Shown one piece after another: positions 37,807-38,220 of a stretch of 38,220 nucleotides of DNA. Origin of the DNA: DATLYB01 sp964502525 (GTDB lineage Bacteria > Bacteroidota > Bacteroidia > Chitinophagales > CAIOSU01); contig CAZCXH010000027.1 of assembly GCA_964502525.1 (NCBI GenBank), forward strand, positions 1 to 38,220, in the 5' to 3' direction. Below the pieces are notes generated by a model. The model had not been told where the DNA came from, made no database searches, and was given only the letters and a program-made list of their open reading frames with translations. The position numbers and the translations under genes were made by a program. How positions within the stretch are numbered: the first letter of the stretch is position 1; the number at the start of each line of letters is the position of its first letter.

Positions 37807-38220
37807 TTATTTTTCCTTTCGGTACAGCTGGCAGGCCTCCAAGCCCGGATGGTCTTCACACAACTGTGCCACCAGCGGCAACAACTGCTGCTGCTGTTCT
37901 TCCAGGCGCACCAGCAGCCGGTCCACCCGCTGGTGGAATGCCTGCTTGCTGATGCCGATAGCCCTGTATAACACGTTCATTTTGATCCCTTGCTTTTTCC
38001 GGTTGACCCAGTACCAGCGGATCGTCCGGAAGTGAATTTTTTTGATGTCCACCCCGTATTCCTCCTCAGCCAGCTCGATTTGCTTCTCCAGAAAATCAAT
38101 CTTCAGCTGCTTCTGTCCGGTGATGCGCTCCATCTCGCGCAACTGCTCTTTGAGCAGCAGCTTCTGCGTGTCGCTTTTGGCTTCCACCACCTGCCGTAAT
38201 CCTTGTTTGTTCATCCTGCC
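37807..38220 (-). pseudogene. Truncated IS3-family transposase (OrfA end fused to OrfB start)
   Basis: The frame is open to the right edge of the window; the first visible ATG is at 38214. Residues from there, MNKQGLRQVVEAKSDTQKLL onwards to GVDIKK, match the coiled-coil C-terminal part of an IS3-type OrfA. After an A7 run (38043-38037), the kind of sequence used for programmed frameshifting between OrfA and OrfB, the same frame continues as MNVLYRAIGISKQAFHQRVD... LCEDHPG, which resembles the start of an OrfB. The product stops after QLYRKEK, before any DDE integrase domain, in an A/T-rich stretch. The element is therefore broken on this side. No terminal inverted repeat was found. Confidence 0.75.

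Overview
The window looks like a chromosomal segment of a Bacteroidota bacterium, most likely a Chitinophagales/Sphingobacteriales-type lineage. Several things point there: giant surface proteins ending in type IX secretion system (T9SS) sorting domains of type A and type B, a PorP/SprF-family partner, promoters of the form TTTG-N19-TAnnTTTG, and little sign of Shine-Dalgarno sequences. I could not run a search, so family names rest on motifs I can see.

Layout. 1-7757 is the 3' part of a giant repeat adhesin made of three alternating Ig-like modules, then PKD domains and a type-B (CHU_C) sorting domain. 7758-8934 is a disturbed patch: an mntA-hepT toxin-antitoxin pair, a second broken copy of the adhesin's 3' end, two 25-bp palindromes and a truncated ORF6N gene. 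8935-10173 is a PorP/SprF-family gene whose signal-peptide region is written by an inverted repeat. It converges with a T9SS-type secreted protein on the minus strand (10170-11909). At 12006-12267 (minus) there is a well-delimited non-coding RNA gene with a promoter, a terminator and a tRNA-like closing structure. It is divergent from an Lrp/AsnC regulator (12377-12874).

13376-24211 and 24404-33481 are two consecutive giant genes (3611 and 3025 aa). Both are exported by T9SS type A, and both are mosaics that share malectin, cadherin-like and glutamine-amidotransferase-fold-like modules. The first also carries a sorbosone-dehydrogenase-like propeller, a Kelch propeller, calcium/metal-binding motifs and Cys-rich repeats. 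The second carries twelve bacterial Ig-like domains. After a terminator and a roughly 500-bp spacer come a small single-pass membrane protein (34087-34662), an O-antigen-ligase-family/TPR protein (34678-36756, minus) and xerD (36775-37680, minus). The last two probably form an operon. The window ends in a truncated IS3-family transposase.

How the parts fit. Most of the coding capacity is for cell-surface or secreted proteins that would pass Sec and then the T9SS. The type-B adhesin and the PorP/SprF protein probably work as a substrate/helper pair that the toxin-antitoxin and ORF6N insertions now separate. The most unusual items are the tRNA-like RNA, the repeat-flanked toxin-antitoxin cassette with its altered HepT tail, the paired palindromes before the ORF6N fragment, and the amidotransferase-like domains scattered through both giant proteins.
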